Assembly: GCA_947584375.1 (NCBI GenBank)
Contig: CANPWL010000002.1
Coordinates: 83,675 to 147,674, forward strand
Source: an uncultured Clostridia bacterium
GTDB taxonomy: Bacteria; Bacillota; Clostridia; Oscillospirales; Ruminococcaceae
Direction of reading: 5' to 3'
DNA length: 64,000 nucleotides
Under the pieces are notes generated by a model, which worked only from the letters and a program-made list of their open reading frames with translations, had not been told where the DNA came from and did no database searches. Position numbers and translations under genes: made by a program. Of the stretch, positions 10,992 through 19,823 are shown piece after piece (positions within the stretch are counted from its first letter, which is position 1; the number at the start of each line of letters is the position of its first letter).

Positions 10992-12449
10992 ATGGAATTG
11001 TATGAAAAAAGTGCGTTTGAGCTTTCTCAAATGATTAAAAATAAGCAGACAAGCTCTGTTGAGATAACAAAATCCATTTTTGACAGAATAGATTCTGTTG
11101 AGGAAAAAGTAGAATCTTATGTTACGTTAAACAGAGATAATGCTCTTAAAAAAGCAGAAGAGGTTGATAAAAAGCTTTCCAATGGAGACAAGCTTTCTCC
11201 ATTGGCAGGTATACCGATAGGCATTAAGGACAATATCTCTACTAAGGGACTTAGAACTACCTGTTCTTCTAAAATGCTTGAAAATTACGTTCCGCCGTTT
11301 AACGCAACTGTTATTGAAAATATCAATAATGCCGATATGATAATAACAGGTAAGCTCAATATGGACGAATTTGCTATGGGCTCGTCTACTGAAACGTCAT
11401 ACTTTAAAAAGACTAAAAACCCGTTTGATGCAGAGAGAATACCGGGCGGATCATCAGGAGGATCTGCTGCATCTGTTGCAGCAGGCGAGACTGTTGTATC
11501 ACTTGGTTCTGATACGGGAGGTTCGATCCGTCAGCCTGCCGCATACTGCGGAGTTGTAGGATTAAAGCCTACCTACGGCAGAGTATCACGTTTCGGACTT
11601 GTTGCGTTTGCATCATCGCTTGACCAGATAGGACCTATCGGCCGCACTGTCAAGGATGTTGCTATGTTACAGTCTGTTATTTCAGGTCATGACAGATATG
11701 ACGCAACATCTGCAAATGCTGAAATTCCAGACTTTTTAACAAAGTTGAAATCAGATGTAAAAGGCTTAAAAATTGGTATTCCAAAGGAATACTTTGGAGG
11801 CGGAATTGACAGCAATGTAAAAGACGCTGTATTCAACGCTGTTAAGATTTTAGAGCAAAACGGAGCGTCTGTAAAAGAGATAAGTCTGCCGTCTACAAAT
11901 TATGCACTGTCGGCATATTACATTATTTCTTCGGCAGAAGCGTCATCTAATCTTGCGAGATACGATGGGGTTAAATACGGATACAGAGCCAAGGAATTTG
12001 ACAGTCTTATTGATATGTATGAGAAAACACGTTCTGAGGGCTTTGGAGATGAAGTAAAGAGGAGAATTTTGCTCGGAACATTTGTGTTAAGCTCCGGCTT
12101 CTTTGACGCTTATTATAAAAAGGCAAAGCTAGTTCAAAGAAGAGTATCGGCAGAGTTTGACGAGGTATTCAAAGATGTTGACGTTATCTGCACACCTACT
12201 GTTCCGTCAACAGCATTTAAAATCGGTGAGAATATTGATAATCCGCTTAAAATGTATGCAACCGATATATGTACTGTAACTATAAACATTGCAGGTCTTC
12301 CTGCAATGAGCATACCATGCGGATATGACGATAAAGGACTTCCCATCGGATTGCAGCTTGTAGGAAACAAGTTCTGTGAGCAAACGCTTTTAAACACCGC
12401 AAACGCATACGAGAACATAATCGGCGAATTTAAAAGTCCTTTGCTTTAA
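10992..12449 (+). CDS. gatA: Asp-tRNA(Asn)/Glu-tRNA(Gln) amidotransferase subunit A
   Basis: Amidase-signature glutaminase that releases ammonia for the GatCAB reaction. The catalytic Ser-cisSer-Lys triad is visible: Lys in GIPIGIKDN near residue 78, the glycine/serine loop GGSSGGSAAS near residue 152, and SDTGGSIRQPAAYCG near residue 175 with the nucleophile. At 485 residues it has family length. Start ATG follows AGGAGGG. Ammonia is passed to GatB, encoded next. Confidence 0.98.
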   Translation: MELYEKSAFELSQMIKNKQTSSVEITKSIFDRIDSVEEKVESYVTLNRDNALKKAEEVDKKLSNGDKLSPLAGIPIGIKDNISTKGLRTTCSSKMLENYVPPFNATVIENINNADMIITGKLNMDEFAMGSSTETSYFKKTKNPFDAERIPGGSSGGSAASVAAGETVVSLGSDTGGSIRQPAAYCGVVGLKPTYGRVSRFGLVAFASSLDQIGPIGRTVKDVAMLQSVISGHDRYDATSANAEIPDFLTKLKSDVKGLKIGIPKEYFGGGIDSNVKDAVFNAVKILEQNGASVKEISLPSTNYALSAYYIISSAEASSNLARYDGVKYGYRAKEFDSLIDMYEKTRSEGFGDEVKRRILLGTFVLSSGFFDAYYKKAKLVQRRVSAEFDEVFKDVDVICTPTVPSTAFKIGENIDNPLKMYATDICTVTINIAGLPAMSIPCGYDDKGLPIGLQLVGNKFCEQTLLNTANAYENIIGEFKSPLL

Positions 12450-12467
12450 AGATTGGAGGTAATTAAA

Positions 12468-13904
12468 ATGGTTAAAGGTTATGAAGTTGTAATCGGTTTA
12501 GAAGTTCACGCTGAACTTAATACCGAATCTAAAATATATTGCGACTGCAAAAACGCTTTCGGATTAGAGGTCAATACTCAGGTGTGTCCTATTTGTATGG
12601 GTATGCCCGGAGCACTGCCGACCTTGAACGAAAAAGTTGTTGACTATGCAATAAAGATGGGTCACGCGCTAAACTGTACAATAAACAATGTCTGCAAGCA
12701 GGACAGAAAGAATTATTTTTATCCTGATTTGCCTAAAGCGTATCAAATTTCTCAGGCAGAAGTACCTTTATGCGAAAACGGCCACCTAGACATATTGGTA
12801 GACGGGGAGGAAAGAAGAATCGGCGTTACTAGAATTCACATTGAGGAGGACGCGGGAAAACTTCTTCACTCAGACAAGTTTGACGGCTCACTTGTAGACC
12901 TCAACAGGTGCGGAGTTCCGCTTATTGAGATAGTTTCAGAGCCTGATATGAGAAGCTCTGCCGAAGCGCACGCTTATCTTGAAACTATAAAGTCAATTCT
13001 TCAATACTTAAATATAAGCGACTGCAAGATGCAGGAGGGTTCAATAAGATGCGATGTAAACGTATCTGTTCATAAGCCGGGAGAGTCTCTGGGAACACGT
13101 TCTGAAATGAAAAACGTAAACAGCTTTTCAGCGGCAGTAAGAGGAATAGATTTTGAAGTAAACAGACAGATCGAGATTCTTGAAGCAGGCGGAGAGGTTA
13201 TTCAGGAAACACGCCGCTGGGACGATACAAAGGGCGAAAGTCTGTCTATGAGAAGTAAAGAGGACGCACAGGATTACAGATATTTCCCTGAGCCGGACTT
13301 GCTCACTATTGTAATTGACAAAGAAAGAATTGAAAAGCTGAAAAGCGAGATCCCCGAATTGCCGAATAAAAAGCTGGTTCGGTATGTTAAGGAGTTCGGT
13401 CTTTCTCAAAAGGACGCGTCATTTATATCGGAGGATATAGAAAAATCCGGTCTTTTCGACGAGTGTGTTAAGGATAATCCTAAGCTGGCTAAGAGCGTAT
13501 CCAACTGGATTTTAAGTGATGTTGCAAAATACTGCAACGAAACGGGCAAGAAAATTTCCGAAACAAAGCTGACCGCAGACAAGCTGTTGTATATTATTAA
13601 GCTGATTGGCGACGGCAAGATTTCAAACAGTGCAGGTAAGACCATTTTTGAAATTATTATTGATAAAGACAAGGATATAGACGAGATAATCAAGGAGAAG
13701 TCTCTTGTTCAGGTTTCTGACGCGTCAGCTCTAGAGGCTATTGCAGATGAGGTTATCGCAAATAATGGGAAGTCTGTAAATGATTACAAGAACGGTAAAA
13801 CTAACGCTTTGGGCTATTTAGTAGGACAGTGTATGAAGGCGTCAAAGGGCAAAGCTAATCCGGGAATGATGAAAGAAATTATACTGAAGAAAATTGATGG
13901 GTAA
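12468..13904 (+). CDS. gatB: Asp-tRNA(Asn)/Glu-tRNA(Gln) amidotransferase subunit B
   Basis: Kinase-amidotransferase subunit that phosphorylates the misacylated aminoacyl-tRNA and adds ammonia from GatA. It carries the GatB N-terminal motifs YEVVIGLEVHAEL, CPICMGMPGALP and the LxxRNYFYPDLPKAYQISQ block, the LLEIVSEPDMRSSAEA-type segment, and a C-terminal YqeY-like tRNA-binding region ending KANPGMMKEIIL. The ATG at 12468 sits 8 nt after GGAGG. The protein is 478 residues, normal for the family. This ends the conserved housekeeping run before an accessory patch. Confidence 0.98.
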   Translation: MVKGYEVVIGLEVHAELNTESKIYCDCKNAFGLEVNTQVCPICMGMPGALPTLNEKVVDYAIKMGHALNCTINNVCKQDRKNYFYPDLPKAYQISQAEVPLCENGHLDILVDGEERRIGVTRIHIEEDAGKLLHSDKFDGSLVDLNRCGVPLIEIVSEPDMRSSAEAHAYLETIKSILQYLNISDCKMQEGSIRCDVNVSVHKPGESLGTRSEMKNVNSFSAAVRGIDFEVNRQIEILEAGGEVIQETRRWDDTKGESLSMRSKEDAQDYRYFPEPDLLTIVIDKERIEKLKSEIPELPNKKLVRYVKEFGLSQKDASFISEDIEKSGLFDECVKDNPKLAKSVSNWILSDVAKYCNETGKKISETKLTADKLLYIIKLIGDGKISNSAGKTIFEIIIDKDKDIDEIIKEKSLVQVSDASALEAIADEVIANNGKSVNDYKNGKTNALGYLVGQCMKASKGKANPGMMKEIILKKIDG

Positions 13905-13920
13905 CAAAGGAGAATAGAAT

Positions 13921-14841
13921 ATGAAAAACATAACTTTTGAAAAAGCCCGCAGATTTATCTACCGCAATGCCAGACCTTTAGACTTGGCGATCTTTAAGTA
14001 TCACTTTGAAAATGGTTCCCGTGAAGATGTGCTGACCGCATTGTCTGCCTATCAGAATCCTGATGGCGGCTTTGGTTGGGGAATAGAAGCCGACAACTTC
14101 AACCCAAACTCGTTGCCAATGGGAGTGTGGAAAGCGACTGAGTATATCCGTGAGATCGGCGAAATTGAGCCGGAACATCCGATCATTCAGGGAATCTTAC
14201 GCTATCTCGAAAGCGGTGACGGTTTTGATGAGTCCCACAATCAGTGGATGAATACAGTTCCGTCAAGCAACGACTACCCATGTGCGTTTTGGTGGAAGTA
14301 TAACGAAAACGGCAGCCTATTTGAATACAACCCGACTGCGGCGCTTGCAGGATCCATTGTAAGATACGCAAAAAAGGGAAGTGCTCTTTATGAAAAAGGG
14401 CTTCAAATTGTGAAAGAAGCTGCGGAATGGTTTATAAAAGATGCTCCGATAGAGCAGCATATTGCAAAGTGCTTTATCACTATGTATGATGACTGCAAAG
14501 ATGCCGGTGTAATTCCTTTTGACGATGCTGCGTTTTTGTCAAAACTTAATGAAATTGTTGACAAAAGTATCTGTCGAGATGTTTCACGCTGGGGCGAATA
14601 TATTCCAAGACCGTCAACATTTATTACTTCACGAAATTGCAGGTTTTACAACGAGAGTCTGGAAGAACTATGCCGTGCTGAATGTGATTATATAAAAAAC
14701 ACTCAGCTTGATGACGGCTCGTTCTATGTACCATGGCAATGGTGCAACTACAAGGAGTGGTACGTAGCAGAAAACTGGTGTAAATCTACTATTACCATTG
14801 AGAATATGCTGTTTCTGCGGGAGTTTGAATCTTCGGTGTGA
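13921..14841 (+). CDS. Prenyltransferase/squalene-oxidase repeat-like protein
   Basis: The 306-residue protein has no signal peptide. The repeat-like block SAYQNPDGGFGWGIEADN near residue 42 and a second one (TQLDDGSFYVPWQW) near residue 268 resemble the alpha/alpha-toroid repeats of terpene cyclases and prenyltransferase beta subunits. No DxDD or zinc-site motif of the active enzymes is obvious, so the function is unknown. ATG follows AAAGGAG, 16 bp after gatB, so it could be read from the gat operon. It opens a four-gene accessory patch absent from the conserved order. Confidence 0.7.
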   Translation: MKNITFEKARRFIYRNARPLDLAIFKYHFENGSREDVLTALSAYQNPDGGFGWGIEADNFNPNSLPMGVWKATEYIREIGEIEPEHPIIQGILRYLESGDGFDESHNQWMNTVPSSNDYPCAFWWKYNENGSLFEYNPTAALAGSIVRYAKKGSALYEKGLQIVKEAAEWFIKDAPIEQHIAKCFITMYDDCKDAGVIPFDDAAFLSKLNEIVDKSICRDVSRWGEYIPRPSTFITSRNCRFYNESLEELCRAECDYIKNTQLDDGSFYVPWQWCNYKEWYVAENWCKSTITIENMLFLREFESSV

Positions 14842-14877
14842 TGTTTGCTTAAAACACTATTTTAGGAAGTAGCGAAT

Positions 14878-15348
14878 ATGGATTTAAAGTTAATTCGTGC
14901 CGATGTAAACGATGCTGAACGTCTTTGGCAAATGCAGGTCGAGGCTTTTATGGAAATGTATAATAAGTATCAGGATACGGAGACAAGCCCAGCCACCGAA
15001 CCGTTAGACAAAATGATTGAACGACTGAAACAGCCCTTTACGTATTACTACTACATTCAGGTAGAAGACGCTGTTGTGGGTGCTATTAGAGTAATTGATA
15101 TGAAAGAACCGGATAAAGCGAAAAGTATATCTCCCATTTTCATAATGCCGCCCTATCGAAACAAGGGCATAGCACAAAAAGCAATGTTGGAAGCAGAGAG
15201 GATACATGGTAATTTAAACTGGGAGTTAGTTACCATATTGCAGGAAGCTGGAAACTGTCATTTGTATGAAAAAATGGGATATCATCAGACAGGGAAAACA
15301 ACGGCAATCAACGACAAGATGACGCTGGTATTCTACAAAAAGGATTAA
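14878..15348 (+). CDS. GNAT-family N-acetyltransferase
   Basis: The 156-residue protein fits a single GNAT fold that transfers an acetyl group from acetyl-CoA. The N-terminal LIRADVNDAERLWQMQ start and the acetyl-CoA-binding region ISPIFIMPPYRNKGIAQKAM (about residues 82-101, the Q/RxxGxG/A signature as RNKGIA) are visible. The C-terminus holds the common LYEKMGYHQTGKT element. The substrate cannot be predicted. It lies 36 bp after the prenyltransferase-like gene and is probably co-expressed. Confidence 0.88.
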   Translation: MDLKLIRADVNDAERLWQMQVEAFMEMYNKYQDTETSPATEPLDKMIERLKQPFTYYYYIQVEDAVVGAIRVIDMKEPDKAKSISPIFIMPPYRNKGIAQKAMLEAERIHGNLNWELVTILQEAGNCHLYEKMGYHQTGKTTAINDKMTLVFYKKD

Positions 15349-15451
15349 ACCAAATTTCAGAATTGCTTTTTATATGGATGAGGTATGAGCAATATTTACA
15401 TACTTGTTAAGTTTTTTTTCGTTCCGTGTGCTGTTTTTGGAAAATGATCTT

Positions 15452-15460
15452 TGCTATAAT
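15452..15460 (+). promoter_or_regulatory. Extended -10 promoter for the XRE regulator
   Basis: TGC directly precedes TATAAT, 28 bp before the regulator's ATG. The -35 region is weak. Confidence 0.5.
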
Positions 15461-15487
15461 ATTGCTATAAAGCTCAGGAGGTCGCTT

Positions 15488-15889
15488 ATGGATATTGGAA
15501 GGACAATAAAGGAGTTAAGACAGAAAAGGGGAATTACTCAAGAAGAATTTTCAGAAGTACTGCGAGTATCTGTTCAAACGGTTTCCCGTTGGGAAAACGG
15601 CATTAATGCTCCAGACTTGTCAATGCTCCCCCAACTCGCTTCATATTTCAGAGTAACCACAGATTATTTGCTGGGCTTGGAAAGGAATGATACTATGGCA
15701 AAGCTGATTAAAACTACGGAGGTTTTTGAACTTACTTCCAAACAGGAGGCAGAAGAAATGGTGCTGAAATTCAAGGGTGAAAAATTCCCTATACTGAAAG
15801 ATTACAAGATTAACGCCGACGAAGATAAGGTGATACTTGAGGTAACCAAAGAATTTAACACCGATTTTGAGAATATGAAATTCAACTAA
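15488..15889 (+). CDS. XRE-family transcriptional regulator
   Basis: A 133-residue DNA-binding protein. Residues 1-60 form a Cro/CI-type helix-turn-helix (IGRTIKELRQKRGITQEEF, then VSVQTVSRWENGINAPDLSM), ending in the usual YFRVTTDYLLGLE. The remaining 65 residues form a small C-terminal domain with no recognised function. The ATG at 15488 lies 7 nt after CAGGAGGT; an upstream in-frame reading would cross the promoter and is rejected. It probably controls itself or the adjacent methyltransferase. Confidence 0.88.
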   Translation: MDIGRTIKELRQKRGITQEEFSEVLRVSVQTVSRWENGINAPDLSMLPQLASYFRVTTDYLLGLERNDTMAKLIKTTEVFELTSKQEAEEMVLKFKGEKFPILKDYKINADEDKVILEVTKEFNTDFENMKFN

Positions 15890-15963
15890 ACAGGTGTTAT
15901 GGAACTATATCACACTTTTTTATTTATTCAAGCTCCAGTTTATAACCAAGAAAGATTTCCTGC

Positions 15964-16015
15964 TTGTATCAAAATCGGCAAGAACATAGATAATCTCTTG
16001 CAATGTTTGATACAA
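15964..16015. repeat. 10-bp inverted repeat upstream of the methyltransferase
   Basis: TTGTATCAAA at 15964-15973 and TTTGATACAA at 16006-16015 are perfect inverted copies 32 bp apart, in the 290-bp gap between the XRE gene and the methyltransferase. They could be operator half-sites. A tandem TGCGGTGTAA pair lies just downstream, around 16045-16075. Nothing else is recognised in this gap. Confidence 0.45.
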
Positions 16016-16179
16016 AGGCGGGGAAAACCCCAAAAGTGCACCTTTGCGGTGTAATTTTCCGCTTGCGGTGTAAAATCTGTGCCGGGTTAATAGCGGTAGA
16101 TTTATTCACGATTTTGTGGTACGATTTATTGAGATACAGCCATGGTCGCCCGGTAAATCGGGATTTGTAAGAGGTAGCT

Positions 16180-16965
16180 ATGAATATCGTAAACAAAAAT
16201 ATAGACGGTGGAAAAGCGTTTGATTGGGGTAAAACATCAAAAGATTATGCCAAATTTCGCGATATTTATCCACAAGAATTTTACAACAAAATAATAGAAC
16301 GTAAGCTCTGCGTTGATGGTCAAACAGTTCTTGATATTGGAACGGGGACAGGTGTGTTACCGAGAAATATGTATCAGTATGGTGCGAAATGGATTGGAAC
16401 GGATATTTCTGAAAAACAGATTGAACAGGCTATAATTCTCTCCAAAGGTATGAATATTGACTATTACACAATGTCAGCAGAAGATTTACAATTCCCTGAC
16501 AATTCATTTGATGTCATTACTGCTTGTCAATGTTTTTGGTATTTTGATCATGAGCAGATTATGCCAAAGATTTACCGTATGCTTAAACCTAATGGACGAA
16601 TTCTTGTGTTATACATGGCATGGTTACCTTTTGAAGATAGAATTGCAAATGTAAGTGAGATGCTTGTGTTAAAATATAGCCCTGATTGGAGCGGTGCAGG
16701 AGAGACAATTCACCCGATATTTATCCCCGAATGTTATAAGGAACGATTTGAGCTTGTTTACCATGAAGAATATCCTATAAATGTACATTTTACACGAAAA
16801 AGCTGGAATGGCAGGATGAAAGCGTGTCGAGGTGTTGGAGCCTCTCTGGCTGAAGAAGAAATTAAAAAATGGGAACAAGAGCATATTAAACTGTTATCTG
16901 AAATTGCATCTGATGAATTTGATATTTTACATTATGCTGCCATTGCAGAATTGAAAAAGATATAA
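16180..16965 (+). CDS. Class I SAM-dependent methyltransferase
   Basis: The 261-residue protein is of the UbiE/Methyltransf_11 type. Motif I is VLDIGTGTGVLPRNM near residue 48. The SAM ribose-binding acidic residue is in WIGTDIS near residue 70, followed by SAEDLQFPDNSFDVITACQ and the post-motif MLKPNGRILVLYM. The substrate is unknown. Start ATG follows AAGAGGT. A terminator overlapping the 3' end of ylbJ lies 100 bp downstream. It is the last gene of the accessory patch. Confidence 0.9.
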   Translation: MNIVNKNIDGGKAFDWGKTSKDYAKFRDIYPQEFYNKIIERKLCVDGQTVLDIGTGTGVLPRNMYQYGAKWIGTDISEKQIEQAIILSKGMNIDYYTMSAEDLQFPDNSFDVITACQCFWYFDHEQIMPKIYRMLKPNGRILVLYMAWLPFEDRIANVSEMLVLKYSPDWSGAGETIHPIFIPECYKERFELVYHEEYPINVHFTRKSWNGRMKACRGVGASLAEEEIKKWEQEHIKLLSEIASDEFDILHYAAIAELKKI

Positions 16966-17063
16966 GTACAAATTCCTGTTTACCAAAAATGAACAAACAG
17001 AAAGACTCCTCACCTCCGAAGTGATAGATAGGGATTTTTTTGCATCAAAATCAGCAGGAACCT

Positions 17064-17098
17064 AGAACCTACTTTTTAAGTGGGTTCTTTTCTTTTGT
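17064..17098 (+). terminator. Terminator after the methyltransferase
   Basis: An 11-bp stem with one G-U pair (AGAACCTACTT / AAGTGGGTTCT, loop TTT) is followed by TTTCTTTT. It overlaps the last codons of the convergent ylbJ. Confidence 0.75.
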
Positions 17099-18112
17099 AA
17101 AGATAAGTATGAACATCATTATAACCATAAGTATAGCAGGAAGACAGCTCTTAGCGTCAGTAAATCCTATAGCTTTACCGCTTATGTATGTTTGAACTGC
17201 ACTTGCCTGATAATTTATATTAAATACTGCTGTTATTATTCTTGTAAAGGCAGCAGAGAGAAATACGGCAGGTATTCTCGAAAGTAAAAGGTATTTAATA
17301 GGAACTCCCTCAGAAAGCGATTTTAGCTGAAATAAAACGCAAACACCTCCAAATGAAATAAATGCCGAGATAATAGGAATCAAATCAGTACTAACATACA
17401 TATCGACAACGTAGGTTACTTCCAGCAGGGGAAGCACGTCAAATTTAATTAAACTGAAAACATTCAAACCCTTTAATATTCCGACAATTGATGCAAACAT
17501 AAGTATCATAGAGCAAATCATAAACATATTCATTGATGCGCTCTTAACAGAATCAACTATTGACGCTCTTGACTTATCGTTAGATGTTTCTGTGATTTTT
17601 GGCATTTCAACAGCGTGATTTAAAACTATTGCAATAACACAATTTGATAAGAAGTTTGAAATACAAATAATAAAACCGATTGTCTTTGATGAAAACATAG
17701 TAATGCCGACTAATCCTATTACAAATGAAGGTCCTGAAGCAAAACAATAGCATGACATTATTTCTGCTGTGAACTTGCTTATTTTACCCTGAGCATACAG
17801 ATTATTTAGCAGTTTAAAGCCTATCGGGTAGCCGCATATATTCCCCAATAGAAATACAAAGAAAAGGTCGCTGTCCATTTTAAAAATATATTTTGATATT
17901 AAAGAAAACGGCTTGCAGATAATTTTGTAGCACCCTGATTTTAAAATAAGATCGGAAAACACCATAAACGAGAAAAGCGACGGAATAATAACAAACAAGC
18001 ATCTGTTAAGCGCAGTGGAAATTTCTTTTGAAACCTGAGCGGACATTGCAATTGATAGAATACCAAAAGCAATAATTGAAATGTATATTACAGTATTTTT
18101 TAATTTTATCAT
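17069..18112 (-). CDS. ylbJ: Sporulation integral membrane protein YlbJ
   Basis: A 347-residue polytopic membrane protein with about eight hydrophobic segments, of the nucleoside-recognition/Gate-type fold. Recognisable motifs are LFVIIPSLFSFMVFSDL near residue 38, LLGNICGYPIGFKLL near residue 88, and CYCFASGPSFVIGLVG near residue 121. YlbJ is made in the mother cell and is needed for spore cortex formation in Bacillus. It is transcribed divergently from yqfC-yqfD, another sporulation pair, which suggests a shared sporulation-timed intergenic region (18113-18250). Confidence 0.92.
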   Translation of the reverse strand: MIKLKNTVIYISIIAFGILSIAMSAQVSKEISTALNRCLFVIIPSLFSFMVFSDLILKSGCYKIICKPFSLISKYIFKMDSDLFFVFLLGNICGYPIGFKLLNNLYAQGKISKFTAEIMSCYCFASGPSFVIGLVGITMFSSKTIGFIICISNFLSNCVIAIVLNHAVEMPKITETSNDKSRASIVDSVKSASMNMFMICSMILMFASIVGILKGLNVFSLIKFDVLPLLEVTYVVDMYVSTDLIPIISAFISFGGVCVLFQLKSLSEGVPIKYLLLSRIPAVFLSAAFTRIITAVFNINYQASAVQTYISGKAIGFTDAKSCLPAILMVIMMFILIFTKEKNPLKK

Positions 18113-18250
18113 AAGATAAATGCTCCTTAAACATTTGGAGTGTACATGTTTTTAAGTTAATTAATGTATATGTTAATAAAAATAATAATATAATTAATTA
18201 GTATGAAACTTTTCCATTGGCATAACTCCAATTAAGAATGGAGGATATAA

Positions 18251-18523
18251 GTGAAGGATATTAAGTTTAACAGCCTTTTAGGCGAAATAACCGGAACTGC
18301 ATCAAACATAAACATTTACGGTACAAAAAAAATAGTTATTGAAAGTTTTAAAAAAATTTTGGAATGTAACGAAGCTTTAATTATAATAAAAACCTGTGAT
18401 TGCAGAGTAAGCATATGGGGAAATGAGCTTAAACTTACAACCTATTCATCAGGTTATGCTGAAATATATGGCAGTATTGACAGAATTGAAATAGACGAAA
18501 AAAAGAATAAAAGAGTCAAATGA
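18251..18523 (+). CDS. yqfC: Sporulation protein YqfC
   Basis: A 90-residue YabP/YqfC-family protein: a beta-rich fold whose typical pattern is seen in GTKKIVIESFKKILECNEALIIIKT near residues 24-48 and CRVSIWGNELKLTTYSSGYAEI-like strands to the end. It starts at a GTG 6 nt after ATGGAGGA. It is expressed with yqfD 19 bp downstream, as in other spore-formers, in the sigma-E phase. Its molecular role is unknown. Confidence 0.88.
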   Translation: MKDIKFNSLLGEITGTASNINIYGTKKIVIESFKKILECNEALIIIKTCDCRVSIWGNELKLTTYSSGYAEIYGSIDRIEIDEKKNKRVK

Positions 18524-18542
18524 TTTTTAGGAGAGTATGTAA

Positions 18543-19733
18543 GTGGCACTAAATTTTTTTACAGGAAAAACTAGTCTTAAAGTTAAAAGCGATAACCCAA
18601 CCGGTTTAATAAACAGGCTTTCAAAAAATAATATCCCAATACAGAAGATAAGTTCAAAAAGCGGTGAAATAAATGTCAGTATATCATATTTGAGGTTAAG
18701 GCAATTCAAAGAAGTTTGCCAAAAAGAAAATTGTGATATATTATCGGTTAAATCAAAAGGAATTCTTCCCGCACTTTGTAGATACAAGCTAAGATATGGA
18801 ATTTTTGCAGGAATACTCACTTCAATTATACTCATTTTTATATTCTCAAATGTTATTCTTAGGATAAGAATTACAGGAGGAAACAGCGAGCTGAATAATG
18901 AAATCAGAGCCTTGTTAAAACAGCAGAATATTGATATAGGAAGTTTTATTCCAAATATAGATCTTTCAAAAGCAGAAAGTTATATGATGCTCAATTCAAA
19001 TAATTTTTCATGGATAACTATCAGAAATAACGGTGCGACATTGATTGTTGACGTGTTGGAAAAAACTAAAGAACCGGAGATGACTAAAATAAGACCTGTA
19101 ACAAACCTTATAGCAAGTCATGACGGAGTAATAACAGACGTTAATGTTTATATAGGAAAACTGCAAAAGGTAGTCGGAAAAAAAGTTAAAAAGGGAGATG
19201 TTCTTGTATCTGGAAAATACAGAGCAAAAGCTGTTGACGAAAGTAAAAAAGACAAGGCAAAGCTTATGCTATGCCATTGTAAAGGCGAAATATATGCTGA
19301 TTATGATGAAAAAATTACATTTGAACAAAATTTAAAGGATGAAAGAGAGATAATAGTTAATAATGATAAAACAAGAAAGTATTTAACTGTTTTTGATATT
19401 GAAATACCTATTTCCTTAGGCAGTAAAGTCACGGGAAATTATATTATGACTGACAGTAAGTCAAATTTTTCTTTTTTGGGTTTTAAACTTCCTGTGGGAG
19501 TTTCAAAAAAAACATATGACAAATATTATTTTGAAAAGGTAAAGCTGACAAAGCTTGAAGCAAAAACCAAGCTTAAAGAAAAAATAAAATTATATGAAAA
19601 AAATTTTTTAAAGGACAAAAAAATAATAAATAAAGATACCAAGGTTAAAGTTACAAAGAAGAAAGTAACAATGACAGTTACATATAAATTAAACGGAAAT
19701 ATTGCCGTGGAAAAGGAATTGCTGACAAAATAG
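18543..19733 (+). CDS. yqfD: Sporulation protein YqfD
   Basis: A 396-residue protein with an N-terminal cytosolic domain, one transmembrane helix near residues 83-103 (GIFAGILTSIILIFIFSNVI), and an extracytoplasmic region with the YqfD pattern of GGNSELNNEIRALL near residue 110 and a lysine-rich C-terminus. In Bacillus, YqfD is required for efficient sporulation. The start is a GTG behind AGGAGAG. phoH follows after a separate promoter. Confidence 0.93.
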   Translation: MALNFFTGKTSLKVKSDNPTGLINRLSKNNIPIQKISSKSGEINVSISYLRLRQFKEVCQKENCDILSVKSKGILPALCRYKLRYGIFAGILTSIILIFIFSNVILRIRITGGNSELNNEIRALLKQQNIDIGSFIPNIDLSKAESYMMLNSNNFSWITIRNNGATLIVDVLEKTKEPEMTKIRPVTNLIASHDGVITDVNVYIGKLQKVVGKKVKKGDVLVSGKYRAKAVDESKKDKAKLMLCHCKGEIYADYDEKITFEQNLKDEREIIVNNDKTRKYLTVFDIEIPISLGSKVTGNYIMTDSKSNFSFLGFKLPVGVSKKTYDKYYFEKVKLTKLEAKTKLKEKIKLYEKNFLKDKKIINKDTKVKVTKKKVTMTVTYKLNGNIAVEKELLTK

Positions 19734-19763
19734 ATAAATTTACTTTATTTTTTTGAAAAAATA

Positions 19764-19772
19764 TGATATAAT
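19764..19772 (+). promoter_or_regulatory. Extended -10 promoter for phoH and downstream genes
   Basis: TGA directly followed by TATAAT, 51 bp before the phoH ATG. The -35 position reads TTTATT. Confidence 0.55.
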
Positions 19773-19823
19773 ATTTTTATACGTTAAAATACACATAAAT
19801 TATAAAGCTGGCAGGGGAAGTTA

